From: an uncultured Oscillospiraceae bacterium
Lineage (GTDB): Bacteria; Bacillota; Clostridia; Oscillospirales; Oscillospiraceae
Reading direction: 5' to 3'
Assembly (NCBI GenBank): GCA_934613505.1
Contig: CAKTTB010000001.1
Span: forward strand, 62,001-126,000
DNA length: 64,000 nucleotides
Below the pieces are notes generated by a model. That model did not search any database. It worked only from the letters and a program-made list of their open reading frames with translations, and was not told where the DNA came from. Position 1 is the first letter of the stretch. Each line of letters begins with the position of its first letter. Positions 50,407 through 59,345 of the stretch are shown in pieces. Made by a program: the position numbers and the translations under genes.

Positions 50407-52899
50407 TCAGGGGCTATCTTTAGGCGGAAGGAGGGACGCGAGCAGCACGCGCTTGCCCCGCGCGCCGCCGTCAAGGCCCAGTTTATCGAAGATGCGTTTG
50501 AGGTGATTCTTGACCGTGGATTCCGACAGATGGAGTGCCTGCGCGATCTCGGTGTTCGTCCTGCGTGCGGCGGCGAGCCGCGCGATCTCAAGCTCACGGC
50601 TGGTCAGACCGTAGTCCTGCGGCGCGGGCGCGGCGGTCTTGATGGCGCACAGGCGCGCGACCGCGTCTGCGGCGGCTGTCTCGCCGCGAGACTGCAGCGC
50701 CTCCGGGAGCAGCGCGCCGAGATCGTCCGCATGCTCGGCGAACGGCAGATAGAACGCATCCGGCAGCGCGAGCGAGAGCGCCGTGTCCAGCTCCTGCCAG
50801 GCGTCCTCCGTCCGGCCGAGCCGCGCGTTGGCGCAGGCAAGGTGGATATGGAGGTAACTATCGGCCAGCAAAGCGTGCAGCTGCGCATTGATCGCGGCGC
50901 ATTGATCAGCGCGGGAAAGAAGCTTTGTCCAGGCCCCGGATGCGAGCAGAACTTCGTTCTGCACCGTGCGCAGCATGGGGAGCATCGGGCCGAGGAACGA
51001 CGCGTCGGCCTCCGGCGTCATGAACCAGCGGCCAGACGGGTCGCCGCAGCCGGACTGCGCGTCCAGCCACGCCTGACACAGCTCCAGAGAGCGCAGGACG
51101 ATAAATTGCCGCTGCTGCTTCAGCGTCCTGCGCAGCGCGCAGAGCATGTCCTCTGCGGCAGCCTGATCTGCGCGCAGAAGCGCCATGCGCATGCGCACAA
51201 ATTCGACGGTCAGGAGAATGCTGTACTGCCCGCGGGACGCGGCCGCGTCAGCGGCCAGATGGCAGCTGATCTCCGCGTCGGTCAGCTGGCCGCGCAGAAG
51301 CTCCGTCTCGGCCTGCATGCTGTATTCCGCGCCGCTGCCATGGCCGTCGGTGATCCGGTAGTAATGGGGCATGCACTCGCGCATCTGCGCGTTTTCCGCG
51401 TCCGCGCCGCCGGACGTGCGGTGGAACATCATGAGGATCGACGGCGAGCCGAACGTCCATGTGCCGTCAAGATCGATGCAGCGCGTCGTGCGCGTCATGC
51501 GCGCGCTGGCGCTGCGGTGCAGGGCGCTCATGGCGCCGATGTCGTTATAGGCCAGAAAGCTCATCACAAGATCGCATTCGCCGAGATAATTGTCCCGCTG
51601 CTGCGGCGTGTAGGCCGCTTCGTTCTGCAGCCCCTCCAGAAGCAGACCCCGCAGGCGCAGCATCTCTGGGATCTGGCCGAAGGAGAACAGCTTGCGCATC
51701 AGCACGCAGACAGCGTCCGGGTTCTGCTGCAGGATCTCCGGCGGGCAGTTCCGGCACCAGTCGAGGAGCATCTGCCGGTGTTCGCCGCCGAGCGATTTGC
51801 CGCAGTCGAGCGCCGCGGCGCGCAGCACGCCCGGCCACTCGCCCGCACGGCGGAAAAACTCCGCCGCCGGCAGATAATCTTTTGCCTGCAAAAACCACAG
51901 CCCGACCCGGGCAAGCACCCGGTTCTGCACCGCCGGGTCAAGCAGCTCGAATTTCCGGCGCAGCAGCTGCCGCAGCATGTGGTGGTAGCGGTAGACGCCG
52001 CCCGCGCCGGAGACGATAAAGGCGTTGTTGTGCGTCAGATCGTGCAGCAGCACGTCCGCGTCCGCCTCCTGCCAGACAAAAGCGGCCTGCGCGCGCGTAA
52101 ATTCCTCGGTGACGCAGTTGTATAAAAGAAAGCGCCTGCGGCGCTCGTCGAGCGGGTCGAACATGACCTGCTCGATGAGGGTGTAGATGTTGTGCGTGTC
52201 GAACCGCCATTCGTGCGTCTGCACGTAGGCGCGGAAGCACAGGTAGATCATGGCGATCCAGCCCTCGCTCACGGCGCAGAGCGTCCGTGCCTGCGTCTGC
52301 GGCAAGGGAAGCCCGCAGCAGGCGGCGTACAGCTCCAGCTCCGGCTGCGTCAGCCGCAGATCGTCCGCCACGATCTCCAGAAGGCTGCTTCCCAGCCGCA
52401 GCCGGGCGGATTCGGAGAAGATATGGTTCCGCGACACAAGGATCATATGGACGCCCGGCGGCAGCCGCTCGGCCAGAAACGACAGAACGCCCGGCAGATC
52501 GCCGCTCTGCAGCAGGTACACGTCGTCGAGAATAAAGTAGACCGGGCCGTCAAAGGCGGCCAGCGCGTCCTGCAGCAGCTCGCACAGTAGAAACCGCGCA
52601 TGCGGCCCCTCCGGATAGCCCAGCGCGCGCAGCTGCGCGGCAAGCGTCGGCCAGCGCCGCAGCGTGCGGCAGAAGCCGTCCCAGAAATCGGCCTTGCTGT
52701 CCGTGGCGACGAGCTGGCGCAGGATGCAGGCGTCGGGGATCTGCCGCGCCTCGTGCTGCTGCCACCATTTGACGGCGGTCGATTTGCCGTAGCCCATGGG
52801 CGCGATGATCGTGGTGATGGCGTGCGAGCCGATCTGGCAGAGCGCCGACTGCAGGCGCGGAGAGATATAGGTGCTGTTGAGATGCGGATACTGGCTCAT
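50407..52899 (-). CDS. Large ATP-binding LuxR-family regulator (MalT-like)
   Basis: 830 aa. N-terminal STAND ATPase: Walker A APMGYGKST (33-41) and VYFILDDVYLL as Walker B. The middle is a helical, TPR-like region of about 400 residues. The C-terminus is a LuxR helix-turn-helix, LTSRELEIARLAAARRTNTEIAQALHLSESTVKNHLKRIFDKLGL. This matches LAL/MalT regulators, which bind an inducer plus ATP and activate promoters. AGGAGG lies before the ATG. It is divergent from the unknown gene at 53062 and upstream of the lipoprotein genes, but the terminator between them means the two are separate transcripts. Confidence 0.9.
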   Translation of the reverse strand: MSQYPHLNSTYISPRLQSALCQIGSHAITTIIAPMGYGKSTAVKWWQQHEARQIPDACILRQLVATDSKADFWDGFCRTLRRWPTLAAQLRALGYPEGPHARFLLCELLQDALAAFDGPVYFILDDVYLLQSGDLPGVLSFLAERLPPGVHMILVSRNHIFSESARLRLGSSLLEIVADDLRLTQPELELYAACCGLPLPQTQARTLCAVSEGWIAMIYLCFRAYVQTHEWRFDTHNIYTLIEQVMFDPLDERRRRFLLYNCVTEEFTRAQAAFVWQEADADVLLHDLTHNNAFIVSGAGGVYRYHHMLRQLLRRKFELLDPAVQNRVLARVGLWFLQAKDYLPAAEFFRRAGEWPGVLRAAALDCGKSLGGEHRQMLLDWCRNCPPEILQQNPDAVCVLMRKLFSFGQIPEMLRLRGLLLEGLQNEAAYTPQQRDNYLGECDLVMSFLAYNDIGAMSALHRSASARMTRTTRCIDLDGTWTFGSPSILMMFHRTSGGADAENAQMRECMPHYYRITDGHGSGAEYSMQAETELLRGQLTDAEISCHLAADAAASRGQYSILLTVEFVRMRMALLRADQAAAEDMLCALRRTLKQQRQFIVLRSLELCQAWLDAQSGCGDPSGRWFMTPEADASFLGPMLPMLRTVQNEVLLASGAWTKLLSRADQCAAINAQLHALLADSYLHIHLACANARLGRTEDAWQELDTALSLALPDAFYLPFAEHADDLGALLPEALQSRGETAAADAVARLCAIKTAAPAPQDYGLTSRELEIARLAAARRTNTEIAQALHLSESTVKNHLKRIFDKLGLDGGARGKRVLLASLLPPKDSP

Positions 52900-52936
52900 A
52901 CCGGGGCCTCCTGTTGCGGAAGGTGTCGTTTCCTAT

Positions 52937-52965
52937 ATTTTAACGGTTCAGGAGGAATCCGTCAA
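52937..52965 (-). promoter_or_regulatory. Promoter of the MalT-like gene
   Basis: Minus strand TTGACG (complement 52960-52965), 17-nt spacer, TAAAAT (complement 52937-52942). Confidence 0.7.
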
Positions 52966-52991
52966 CTGATGCGGCCGGATGCCGATAAAAC

Positions 52992-53029
52992 TTGACAAGG
53001 CCGTCCTGCTCCGGTTAGAATCGAACCGG
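52992..53029 (+). promoter_or_regulatory. Promoter with overlapping palindrome
   Basis: TTGACA (52992-52997), 18-nt spacer, TAGAAT (53016-53021). CCGGTT (53011-53016) and AACCGG (53024-53029) make a dyad around the -10, so a repressor or the adjacent MalT-like protein could act here. Confidence 0.6.
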
Positions 53030-53061
53030 AAAGATCCAAGCGGGACAGGAAGGAGCGGCCC

Positions 53062-53658
53062 ATGCTGTTTGAATTTTTAAGCCGGAAGCACCGGCAGAAG
53101 GCGGAGGATACCGAGCGCTGGCGGGAGCGGTGGCAGTCGCTCGTGCCGGAGCAGTGCCGCAATGTGCCGGTCACGGTCGGCGGCCGGACGATGATCGCCT
53201 ATATCCAGTGCAACCAGTTCGTCGTCATGCTGCAGGACGGGCTTCTCATGAAGTCGCACTTTTTTGATGTGTGCGAGTTTCTGCAGAAGGCGGGCTATCA
53301 CGTCGTCTGGCTGATGCGCTGCGTGCAGGACGTGGAAAACGGCTATCTGAAGCTCCTGAAAAAGGAGGATGACGGCGCGCGCTGCCGCTGGAAATGGCGC
53401 AAGCCGACGACGAATTTCGGCCGCTGGACATCGGATAACTACGGCGTGACCATCCTCATCCAGCACCGGCAGGTGCCGCCGGAGGAGCAGGATCTGCGCA
53501 TGAGTCATACGCGCGTGCTGCAGCGCGTCACCTGGGCCGAGAGCGACGACGACACGCAGATGATCCCGGGCCGGACAGAATTTCTCACGGTCGGCAAGCC
53601 GGCCACGCCGGAGGAGCTTCTGCGCTGGCTGAACGGAACAACGTTAGCAAATCTTTGA
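53062..53658 (+). CDS. Hypothetical protein
   Basis: 198 aa, not recognised. It starts with a basic helix (FLSRKHRQKAEDTERWRERWQ), then a beta-rich body with TVGGRTMIAYIQCNQFVVML and GYHVVWLMRCVQDVENGYLKLL. Cys and Trp residues are scattered, and there is no membrane span or signal. AAGGAG precedes the ATG. It is followed 26 nt later by an HD-domain gene, so they may share a transcript. It is the divergent neighbour of the MalT-like regulator. Confidence 0.6.
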   Translation: MLFEFLSRKHRQKAEDTERWRERWQSLVPEQCRNVPVTVGGRTMIAYIQCNQFVVMLQDGLLMKSHFFDVCEFLQKAGYHVVWLMRCVQDVENGYLKLLKKEDDGARCRWKWRKPTTNFGRWTSDNYGVTILIQHRQVPPEEQDLRMSHTRVLQRVTWAESDDDTQMIPGRTEFLTVGKPATPEELLRWLNGTTLANL

Positions 53659-53683
53659 ATTTATAGTTAAAGAGGGAAACAGA

Positions 53684-54340
53684 ATGGCAATTACGCTGGA
53701 GCAGGTCAAAAAGAGCGAGGAGATTACAAGCTACATCCGCCGGGCGGACGAGTCGCTGTCGGCGCTGGGCTTTACGGAACACAGCTTTGCCCATGTGGGG
53801 CTGGTCTCGGCGCAGGCGAGCGCGATCCTGAAGACGCTGGGCTATGATGACCGCACGTGCGAGCTGGCGGCCATCGCGGGCTGGCTGCACGATATCGGAA
53901 ATGTCATCAACCGCATCGACCATGCCCAGTCCGGCGCGGTCATGGCCTTCCGTATCCTCGATAAAATGGGCGCCAGCCCCGGCGAGACGGCGACCATCAT
54001 CACCGCCATCGGCAACCACGACGAAAAGACAGCCTTCCCGGTCAACCCCGTGGCGGCAGCGCTCATTCTGGCCGATAAAATGGACGTGCGCGCCAACCGC
54101 GTGCGGGAAAAGGCCCGCGCCGCATTCGACATCCACGACCGCGTGAATTTCTCCGTCAAAAAGCACGAGGTCACACTGACGGAGGGCGAGATCTGTCTGA
54201 CGCTCGTAATTGACACCGAGATCTGCGCGGTCATCGAGTATTTTGAAATTTTCATGGACCGCATGCTCCTGTGCCGCCGCGCGGCGGAAAAGCTGGGGCT
54301 TCACTTTGCCCTCGTCATCAACGGGCAGCGCATGGCGTAA
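53684..54340 (+). CDS. HD-domain metal-dependent phosphohydrolase
   Basis: 218 aa. The HD signature is complete: H37 in HSFAHVGLV, H69/D70 in GWLHDIGN, and H80 in DHAQSG. Later NHDEKTAFPVNP and ADKMDVRANRVRE are also typical of this group. Members hydrolyse phosphate bonds in nucleotides or signalling nucleotides; the substrate is unknown. Confidence 0.88.
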   Translation: MAITLEQVKKSEEITSYIRRADESLSALGFTEHSFAHVGLVSAQASAILKTLGYDDRTCELAAIAGWLHDIGNVINRIDHAQSGAVMAFRILDKMGASPGETATIITAIGNHDEKTAFPVNPVAAALILADKMDVRANRVREKARAAFDIHDRVNFSVKKHEVTLTEGEICLTLVIDTEICAVIEYFEIFMDRMLLCRRAAEKLGLHFALVINGQRMA

Positions 54341-54422
54341 AAAATTTCCCGGAACCGGGAACCGGCACCGTCTGCGTGCGTCAAAATAAGAAAACGCACA
54401 GACAAAAAGGAGCGCAATAGAT

Positions 54423-54719
54423 ATGGAAACATTGGAAAAGCTGAGAAACGGGATCGACCAGCTGCCGAAGTGGCTGCTGCTGATCCTGGTGATCTTTGTG
54501 GACGGTCTGGTGGGCGGCCTGTACCGCGCGGCGGGCAAGACGACCGGCGCGCGCGTTGTCGGCTGGATCATGGCGGCGGCGTATGTGCTGTCGCTCCTGT
54601 CCTTTGTGGAGCTGCCCAAGGTGCTTTCCATCATCGCAGGCATTGTGACCTGCGTATGCACGATTGCCGATCTCGTTACTGTTATCAGCAGCGGAAAGAT
54701 CACATTCTGCGCGGACTGA
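54423..54719 (+). CDS. Small membrane protein
   Basis: 98 aa. Hydrophobic segments at about 17-37, 44-64 and 65-85 (WLLLILVIFVDGLVGGLY; VVGWIMAAAYVLSLLSFV; VLSIIAGIVTCVCTIADLVT). GGAG lies before the ATG. It is not recognised beyond this. It is closed by a terminator. Confidence 0.65.
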   Translation: METLEKLRNGIDQLPKWLLLILVIFVDGLVGGLYRAAGKTTGARVVGWIMAAAYVLSLLSFVELPKVLSIIAGIVTCVCTIADLVTVISSGKITFCAD

Positions 54720-54729
54720 CAGCCCAAGG

Positions 54730-54764
54730 CACAGCTGCCCGGAAGCGGGCGGCTGTGTTTTTTT
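54730..54764 (+). terminator. Intrinsic terminator
   Basis: CACAGC-GCCCG and CGGGC-GCTGTG stem (54730-54757) followed by a T7 run. Confidence 0.85.
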
Positions 54765-54846
54765 CTCCGGCAGGCGGATACCGCTTGCAAATGCAGTAAA
54801 AACCGGTATAATACTACCTTGTTATATTACATAAGGAGCCCTGCCC

Positions 54847-56115
54847 ATGAAGCTGTTTACCATCATTTTATTTGCCGTCACCTATATCCTCATGATCGCC
54901 CTGCCGAAGAAACGGCCGTATGTCGCGCTGATCTCCGCGGTCATTTTCGTCGTCTCCGGCGCGATGCCGCTCTCGTCCGTCTTTACGGCGGTGGACTGGA
55001 ACGTCCTTCTGATGCTGGCCGGCACGATGGGGACGGTGGCGCTGTTCATCGAGTCCAAAATGCCGGAGCGCATGGCAGATCTTCTTCTGCGGAAGACGCC
55101 CAATGTCATGTGGGTGGCGGTCGCGCTGTCGCTGTTCGCGGGCGTCGTGTCCGCGTTCGTGGATAACGTGGCGACCGTTCTTATGATCGCGCCGGTCGCG
55201 CTGTCGATCGCCAAGAAGCTGAAGATGTCCCCGGTCGCGCTTCTCATCTGCATCGCCGTCTCGTCCAATCTGCAGGGCGCGGCAACGCTCGTCGGCGATA
55301 CGACGTCCATCATGCTGGGCGGCTATGCCAACATGGACTTTCTGGACTTCATCGTGATGGACGGCAAGTGCTCCATCTTCTTTGCGGTCGAGCTGGGCGC
55401 TCTCGTGACTGTCCCGGTCATCATGTTCATCTTCCGCAGGGAAAAGGGCAAGGTCACCGTCGGTGCGCCGACCGTGGTCGAGGATCTGTTCCCGACGTAT
55501 CTGCTGGTCGGCACCGTGGTGCTGCTGATCGCAGCTTCGTTTATCCCGGGCAGACCGGCCATCACGAACGGCCTGATCTGCATGACGCTGTTCCTCATCG
55601 GCCTTGTGCGCTCCATTCTCCAGAAAAAGCACTTCGGCCCCGTCAAGTACGCGCTGGGCGAGATTGATTTTGAAACGCTTCTGCTCCTGATGAGCCTGTT
55701 CGTCGTTATCGGCACGCTGACCGAGACGGGCGTCATCGAGGACATCAGCACCCTGTTTGTAAAGCTCGGCGGCAAGAGCCTGTTCGGCATGTATTCGATC
55801 ATTGTCTGGGGTTCCGTCATCATCTCGGCCTTCATTGACAATATCCCGTATGTCGCCACGATGCTTCCCGTCGTGCAGGGCATCGCGGCCATGATGGGCT
55901 GCGACGCGCATGTATTGTATTTCGGACTGCTCGTCGGTGCGACGCTCGGCGGCAACCTGACGCCCATCGGCGCGTCCGCCAACATTGCGGCCATCGGCAT
56001 TCTGCAGAAGGAGGGCTACGAGGTCAAGGCCTCCGACTTCCTCAAGATCGGTGTACCGTTCACGCTTCTCGCCGTCCTGAGCGGCTATCTCTACTGCTGG
56101 TTCGTCTGGGCATAA
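54847..56115 (+). CDS. ArsB/NhaD-type ion transporter
   Basis: 422 aa, about ten to twelve membrane helices. Signatures of the ion transporter superfamily: DNVATVLMIAPVALSIAKKL and the second half IDNIPYVATMLPVVQGIAAMMG, then GATLGGNLTPIGASANIAAIGI. The paired 'DN(V/I)' helices and the GNLTPIGASAN loop resemble the ArsB/NhaD group (Na+/H+ antiport or arsenite export). The ion is not known; no ars genes are nearby. AAGGAG precedes the ATG. Confidence 0.87.
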   Translation: MKLFTIILFAVTYILMIALPKKRPYVALISAVIFVVSGAMPLSSVFTAVDWNVLLMLAGTMGTVALFIESKMPERMADLLLRKTPNVMWVAVALSLFAGVVSAFVDNVATVLMIAPVALSIAKKLKMSPVALLICIAVSSNLQGAATLVGDTTSIMLGGYANMDFLDFIVMDGKCSIFFAVELGALVTVPVIMFIFRREKGKVTVGAPTVVEDLFPTYLLVGTVVLLIAASFIPGRPAITNGLICMTLFLIGLVRSILQKKHFGPVKYALGEIDFETLLLLMSLFVVIGTLTETGVIEDISTLFVKLGGKSLFGMYSIIVWGSVIISAFIDNIPYVATMLPVVQGIAAMMGCDAHVLYFGLLVGATLGGNLTPIGASANIAAIGILQKEGYEVKASDFLKIGVPFTLLAVLSGYLYCWFVWA

Positions 56116-56120
56116 AACCA

Positions 56121-56158
56121 AGCCGCCTGTCCGGGGATTTCCGGACAGGCGGCTATTT
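56121..56158 (+). terminator. Terminator of the ion transporter gene
   Basis: AGCCGCCTGTCCGG (56121-56134) and CCGGACAGGCGGCT (56141-56154), perfect 14-bp arms, then ATTTTC. Confidence 0.85.
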
Positions 56159-56214
56159 TCAGTCTGTAGAAAACGTCTCTTGTTTGCAGAGTAGTACAAA
56201 GCAAGCGCAGCGCC

Positions 56215-56257
56215 TGTAGGAGCGGGCAGAGTCGTCTGCCCCTACACGGACCGTGGG
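56215..56257. repeat. Dispersed 'GTAGGGG...CCCCTACA' repeat, copy 4
   Basis: TGTAGGAGCGGGCAGA-GTCG-TCTGCCCCTACA, then CGGACCGTGGGC. The right flank matches the CGGACGGTGC ends of copies 1 and 2, with small changes. Confidence 0.6.
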
Positions 56258-56270
56258 CAGAGCTGTGCGC

Positions 56271-56795
56271 TCAGGCGTGCAGGGTGTGCAGGATCTCCGG
56301 GAGCAGGTCATTGCGGTTTTCCTCCGATACCTCGATCAGGCGGACGCCCGGGTGCGACCGGAGGGCGTTGGCCAGCGGGGTATCGGCTTTTTTCTGCACG
56401 ACGCCGAGGATCGGCACGCCGCCGTCAAGCAGCCGCAGAACGCGCGCGGAATACACGTCTGCCCGGCGCTCCATACGGCCGATCTCGTCCATGAGGATGA
56501 GATCGCAGTCCTCTGCGCCATCCAGCGCGCCGATGCCCACGGCGTCAAACACGGCGGGGAAGGATGCGATGCCAAGCCCCGGACGGCGGATGCCGACGCG
56601 GTTGGCAGACGTGCAGATATGATCCTGCGGATGCTCGGACGCGCGGAACAGGTGGACGCTCCGGCTGCCGTCGGCAGCGGGCGCGTCGGATATGGTGCGG
56701 AATCCGCCGAGCCGCTCTGGCTGGAGCTGATCCAGCGCGGCGGCGATCAGCGTGCTTTTCCCGATCTGAACGGGGCCGGTCAGAAATACGTGCAT
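56271..56795 (-). CDS. NTPase of the THEP1 type
   Basis: 174 aa. P-loop GPVQIGKST at the start, and LILMDEIGRMERRADVY as a DExG-type Walker B with Arg/Glu neighbours. This fits the THEP1/NTPase_1 family of nucleoside-triphosphatases. It is the last gene of the XdhC operon. Homologues near molybdenum-hydroxylase genes are known in clostridia, so a role in cofactor maturation is possible. Confidence 0.85.
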   Translation of the reverse strand: MHVFLTGPVQIGKSTLIAAALDQLQPERLGGFRTISDAPAADGSRSVHLFRASEHPQDHICTSANRVGIRRPGLGIASFPAVFDAVGIGALDGAEDCDLILMDEIGRMERRADVYSARVLRLLDGGVPILGVVQKKADTPLANALRSHPGVRLIEVSEENRNDLLPEILHTLHA

Positions 56796-56803
56796 GTCGG
56801 TCG

Positions 56804-57847
56804 TTACTCCTTTGACGGTTTTTTGTCGCTGCCTGCGCGCAGTGCCCGGTGGCGGATCATTTCTGCCGCGATCGACACGGCGATCTCCGGCGGTGTCTGG
56901 CCGAACAGCTCCAGCCCGATGGGCGCGTGCACGCGCGAAAGCTCCGCCTCGGGGATGCCGTTGGACATAAGGTATGCGTTGGTGCTTGCAATCTTATGGC
57001 GGCTGCCGATGCAGCCGATGTAGGTAGCGGGCGAACGCAGGGCCTGCAGCAAAACCTCGCGGTCGGCCTGATGGCCCGGCGTCATGATGCAGACGTAGTC
57101 GTTTTCCGTCAGCGTCAAATGCGCGCCGATATCGAGATAATCGCCGAGGATCACGCGCTCGGCCTGCGGGAATTTTTCCGGCTTTGCGAAATCCGGCCGG
57201 TTGTCATAGACCATGACGCGGAAATCGACCGACGCCAGCACCGGCGCCAGCGCCGCGCCGACGTGTCCGCCGCCGAAGATATACGCGAAGCCCGCCTGCG
57301 TGAGCGGCTCGACGTAATAGGAGGGGTCGCCCTTTTTGACAAAGGCGTTGGAAAGGAGCATCGGGCGGAGCGCTTCTTCGGAGATGCAGTCGGTAAAGCG
57401 CAGGCCGTGCGCTTCGTCATAGGTTCCCATGGCGCTGACGCAGCCGCCGTCCATCCGGCAGACGAGCCAGCTGTTCTGGTTGCCGTTCAGAAGCTCCAGG
57501 ATGCCGCGCAGCAGCGCTTCGCCGTGCGCGTCCGCAGGGTCAAAATACTGAAAATACACGGTCACATTGCCGCCGCAGATCATGCCGATGTCCGCGACCT
57601 GATTGGGGCACAGGCAGTAGCCCTGCACGAGCGACTGCTTGGCCTTCAGGGCCTCCATCGCCTTTTCACCCGCGCGCAGCTCGACTGCGCCGCCGCCGAT
57701 GGTGCCTTCCGTATGGCCGTCGGCGAACACGGCCATGCGTGCGCCGGCTCCGCGCGGTGTGGAGCCGGAGGAGGCGAGAATGCTGCACAGCACAACGCCC
57801 TCGCCGCGCGAGAGCGCCTGCAGCATGGATGTAAACAGCGCTTTCAT
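56804..57847 (-). CDS. XdhC/CoxF-family protein
   Basis: 347 aa. N-terminal XdhC domain (SSGSTPRGAGARMAVFADGHTEGTIGGGAVE), then a Rossmann-type domain (FGGGHVGAALAPVLASVDFRVMVYDNRPDF and GCIGSRHKIA). XdhC proteins bind molybdopterin cofactor and help insert or sulfurate it in xanthine dehydrogenase-like enzymes. No such enzyme gene is in the window. It overlaps the methyltransferase gene by 4 nt. Confidence 0.92.
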   Translation of the reverse strand: MKALFTSMLQALSRGEGVVLCSILASSGSTPRGAGARMAVFADGHTEGTIGGGAVELRAGEKAMEALKAKQSLVQGYCLCPNQVADIGMICGGNVTVYFQYFDPADAHGEALLRGILELLNGNQNSWLVCRMDGGCVSAMGTYDEAHGLRFTDCISEEALRPMLLSNAFVKKGDPSYYVEPLTQAGFAYIFGGGHVGAALAPVLASVDFRVMVYDNRPDFAKPEKFPQAERVILGDYLDIGAHLTLTENDYVCIMTPGHQADREVLLQALRSPATYIGCIGSRHKIASTNAYLMSNGIPEAELSRVHAPIGLELFGQTPPEIAVSIAAEMIRHRALRAGSDKKPSKE

Positions 57848-58560
57848 AACAGATCCTCCATTTGTATGCGCAGAGTGCCAAGCCGCTTGATCTGCGGCAG
57901 GTAATAGGGATAACGCGGATCGTCCGTTTCCTGCAGCCGGGGCAGGACAGCCTCCGGCGTGATCGTATCCGGCGCTTCGTCCTTACTGTAGATGCGGAAG
58001 AAGCGGACGGCGTCGTCAATAGAAGCAAACGGTTGCCCGTGTTCCAGCTCACGCGCGTCAAACGAGAACGGGACGCCCATCGCGCGGAGCGTTTCGCATG
58101 CGTCCTGCGCCGTCTCGCCGCGCAGGGGCTGCGCGGTCAGGGAAAAGCGGTGCAGGGCGTAATTTTTTTTGATGATGATGAGCGTCTTCCGGCACTGCCG
58201 CCGCGCGACAGGCAGGATCTCCTCCAGACTGCCGAAAAAGCAGAAGATCATGCCGTCATACTGCTCCGTCAGCGCGTCGGATAACAGATCGCAGTGCAGC
58301 GGTGTGACATTCATAAGGCCGCGCGCGCGGATCGTCTGCCGCAGCACGTCCAGCGCTTCGTCCGAGACGTCAGCGGCCGTAATGGCGTCAAAACGGCTGC
58401 TCAGTGCGGCGGACAGCGCGCCAAGCCCGCAGCCCGCGTCGCAGACCGTGCGGCAGCCGGTAAGCTTCGGCGCGAGAATATCGGCCAGCTGCTGATGGTA
58501 GGTACCCGTTTCATTTGCAGCGTGCATGAACCGGATCATGTCCGGTGTCCATGTAAACAT
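57844..58560 (-). CDS. Class I SAM-dependent methyltransferase
   Basis: 238 aa from ATG 58560 (GGAGG upstream). Motif I VCDAGCGLGALSAAL, followed by ADVSDEALDVLRQTI (motif post-I) and MIFCFFGSLEEIL. Substrate not known. It lies between the ABC ATPase and XdhC genes with overlapping starts, so it must act in the same pathway. Confidence 0.88.
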   Translation of the reverse strand: MFTWTPDMIRFMHAANETGTYHQQLADILAPKLTGCRTVCDAGCGLGALSAALSSRFDAITAADVSDEALDVLRQTIRARGLMNVTPLHCDLLSDALTEQYDGMIFCFFGSLEEILPVARRQCRKTLIIIKKNYALHRFSLTAQPLRGETAQDACETLRAMGVPFSFDARELEHGQPFASIDDAVRFFRIYSKDEAPDTITPEAVLPRLQETDDPRYPYYLPQIKRLGTLRIQMEDLL

Positions 58561-59345
58561 CAATTGTCCTCCGCATACGGCGTGCAGACACACACCATCC
58601 GGCTCCCGGCCTGCACCTGCGTGACGGCGACCGGCACGCCGTAGAGCGTCTGCAAAAGCGCCGGCGTCAGCACGTCTTCGGGCCGCCCGAAGGAAAGCAC
58701 GCGCCCGTCCTTGAGGGCGAGGACCTTCGTCGCGTAGCGGAAGGCCTGATTCGGCTCGTGGGTGGAAAAGATCACGGTATAGCCGCTTCGCGACAGCGTT
58801 TCGATACGCTGCATGACGCGGAAGCTGTTGCCATAGTCAAGGCTTGCCGTCGGCTCGTCCATGATCAGTGTGCGCGCGTTCTGGATGAGGGCGCGCGCGA
58901 GCAGCATCAGCTGCCGCTCGCCGCCGGAGATGTGCATGCTGCCGCGGCCGGCAAGGCCGTCAATGCCAAGCTCTGTGAGGATCTGCATGGCTGCCCGCGT
59001 CTGCACGGGGCCGGGCTGTTCGAGGGTGCCGAGCTGGGCGCTCAGACCCATGAGGACGCTGTCCAGGACCGTGTGGTCGAACGCGGGACTGTAGGACTGG
59101 GGGATGTAGGCCAGCTCCGCGGCCAGCGCGCGGCGGGAATACGAACGCACATCGCGTCCGGAGACCGTTACGCTGCCGCTCTGCGGCTCCAGAAAGCCGA
59201 GCAGGCACCGGAAGAGCGTACTCTTGCCGACGCCGTTCGGGCCAAGCACCGCGATGCGCTCGCCGCCGTCCGCGCAGAAGCTGACGTCTTTCAGAACGTC
59301 AGCGCCGCCATAGGAGAAAACGAGGCCGGATACTTCAATCTGCAC
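58560..59345 (-). CDS. FecE/BtuD-type ABC transporter ATPase
   Basis: 261 aa. Walker A GPNGVGKST, signature region HISGGERQLMLLARALIQ, Walker B TLIMDEPTASLDYG, H-loop STHEPNQAF. Family is that of iron-siderophore, cobalamin and metal-chelate importers. Its start overlaps the permease gene by 11 nt. Confidence 0.92.
   Translation of the reverse strand: MQIEVSGLVFSYGGADVLKDVSFCADGGERIAVLGPNGVGKSTLFRCLLGFLEPQSGSVTVSGRDVRSYSRRALAAELAYIPQSYSPAFDHTVLDSVLMGLSAQLGTLEQPGPVQTRAAMQILTELGIDGLAGRGSMHISGGERQLMLLARALIQNARTLIMDEPTASLDYGNSFRVMQRIETLSRSGYTVIFSTHEPNQAFRYATKVLALKDGRVLSFGRPEDVLTPALLQTLYGVPVAVTQVQAGSRMVCVCTPYAEDN

Noticed and set aside
52992-53021. Fixed 17-nt spacer expectation
   Set aside because: Spacer is 18 nt here; kept as promoter but with reduced confidence.
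53010-53030. tRNA-like TTCGA stretch
   Set aside because: Only a short dyad at a promoter; no cloverleaf.
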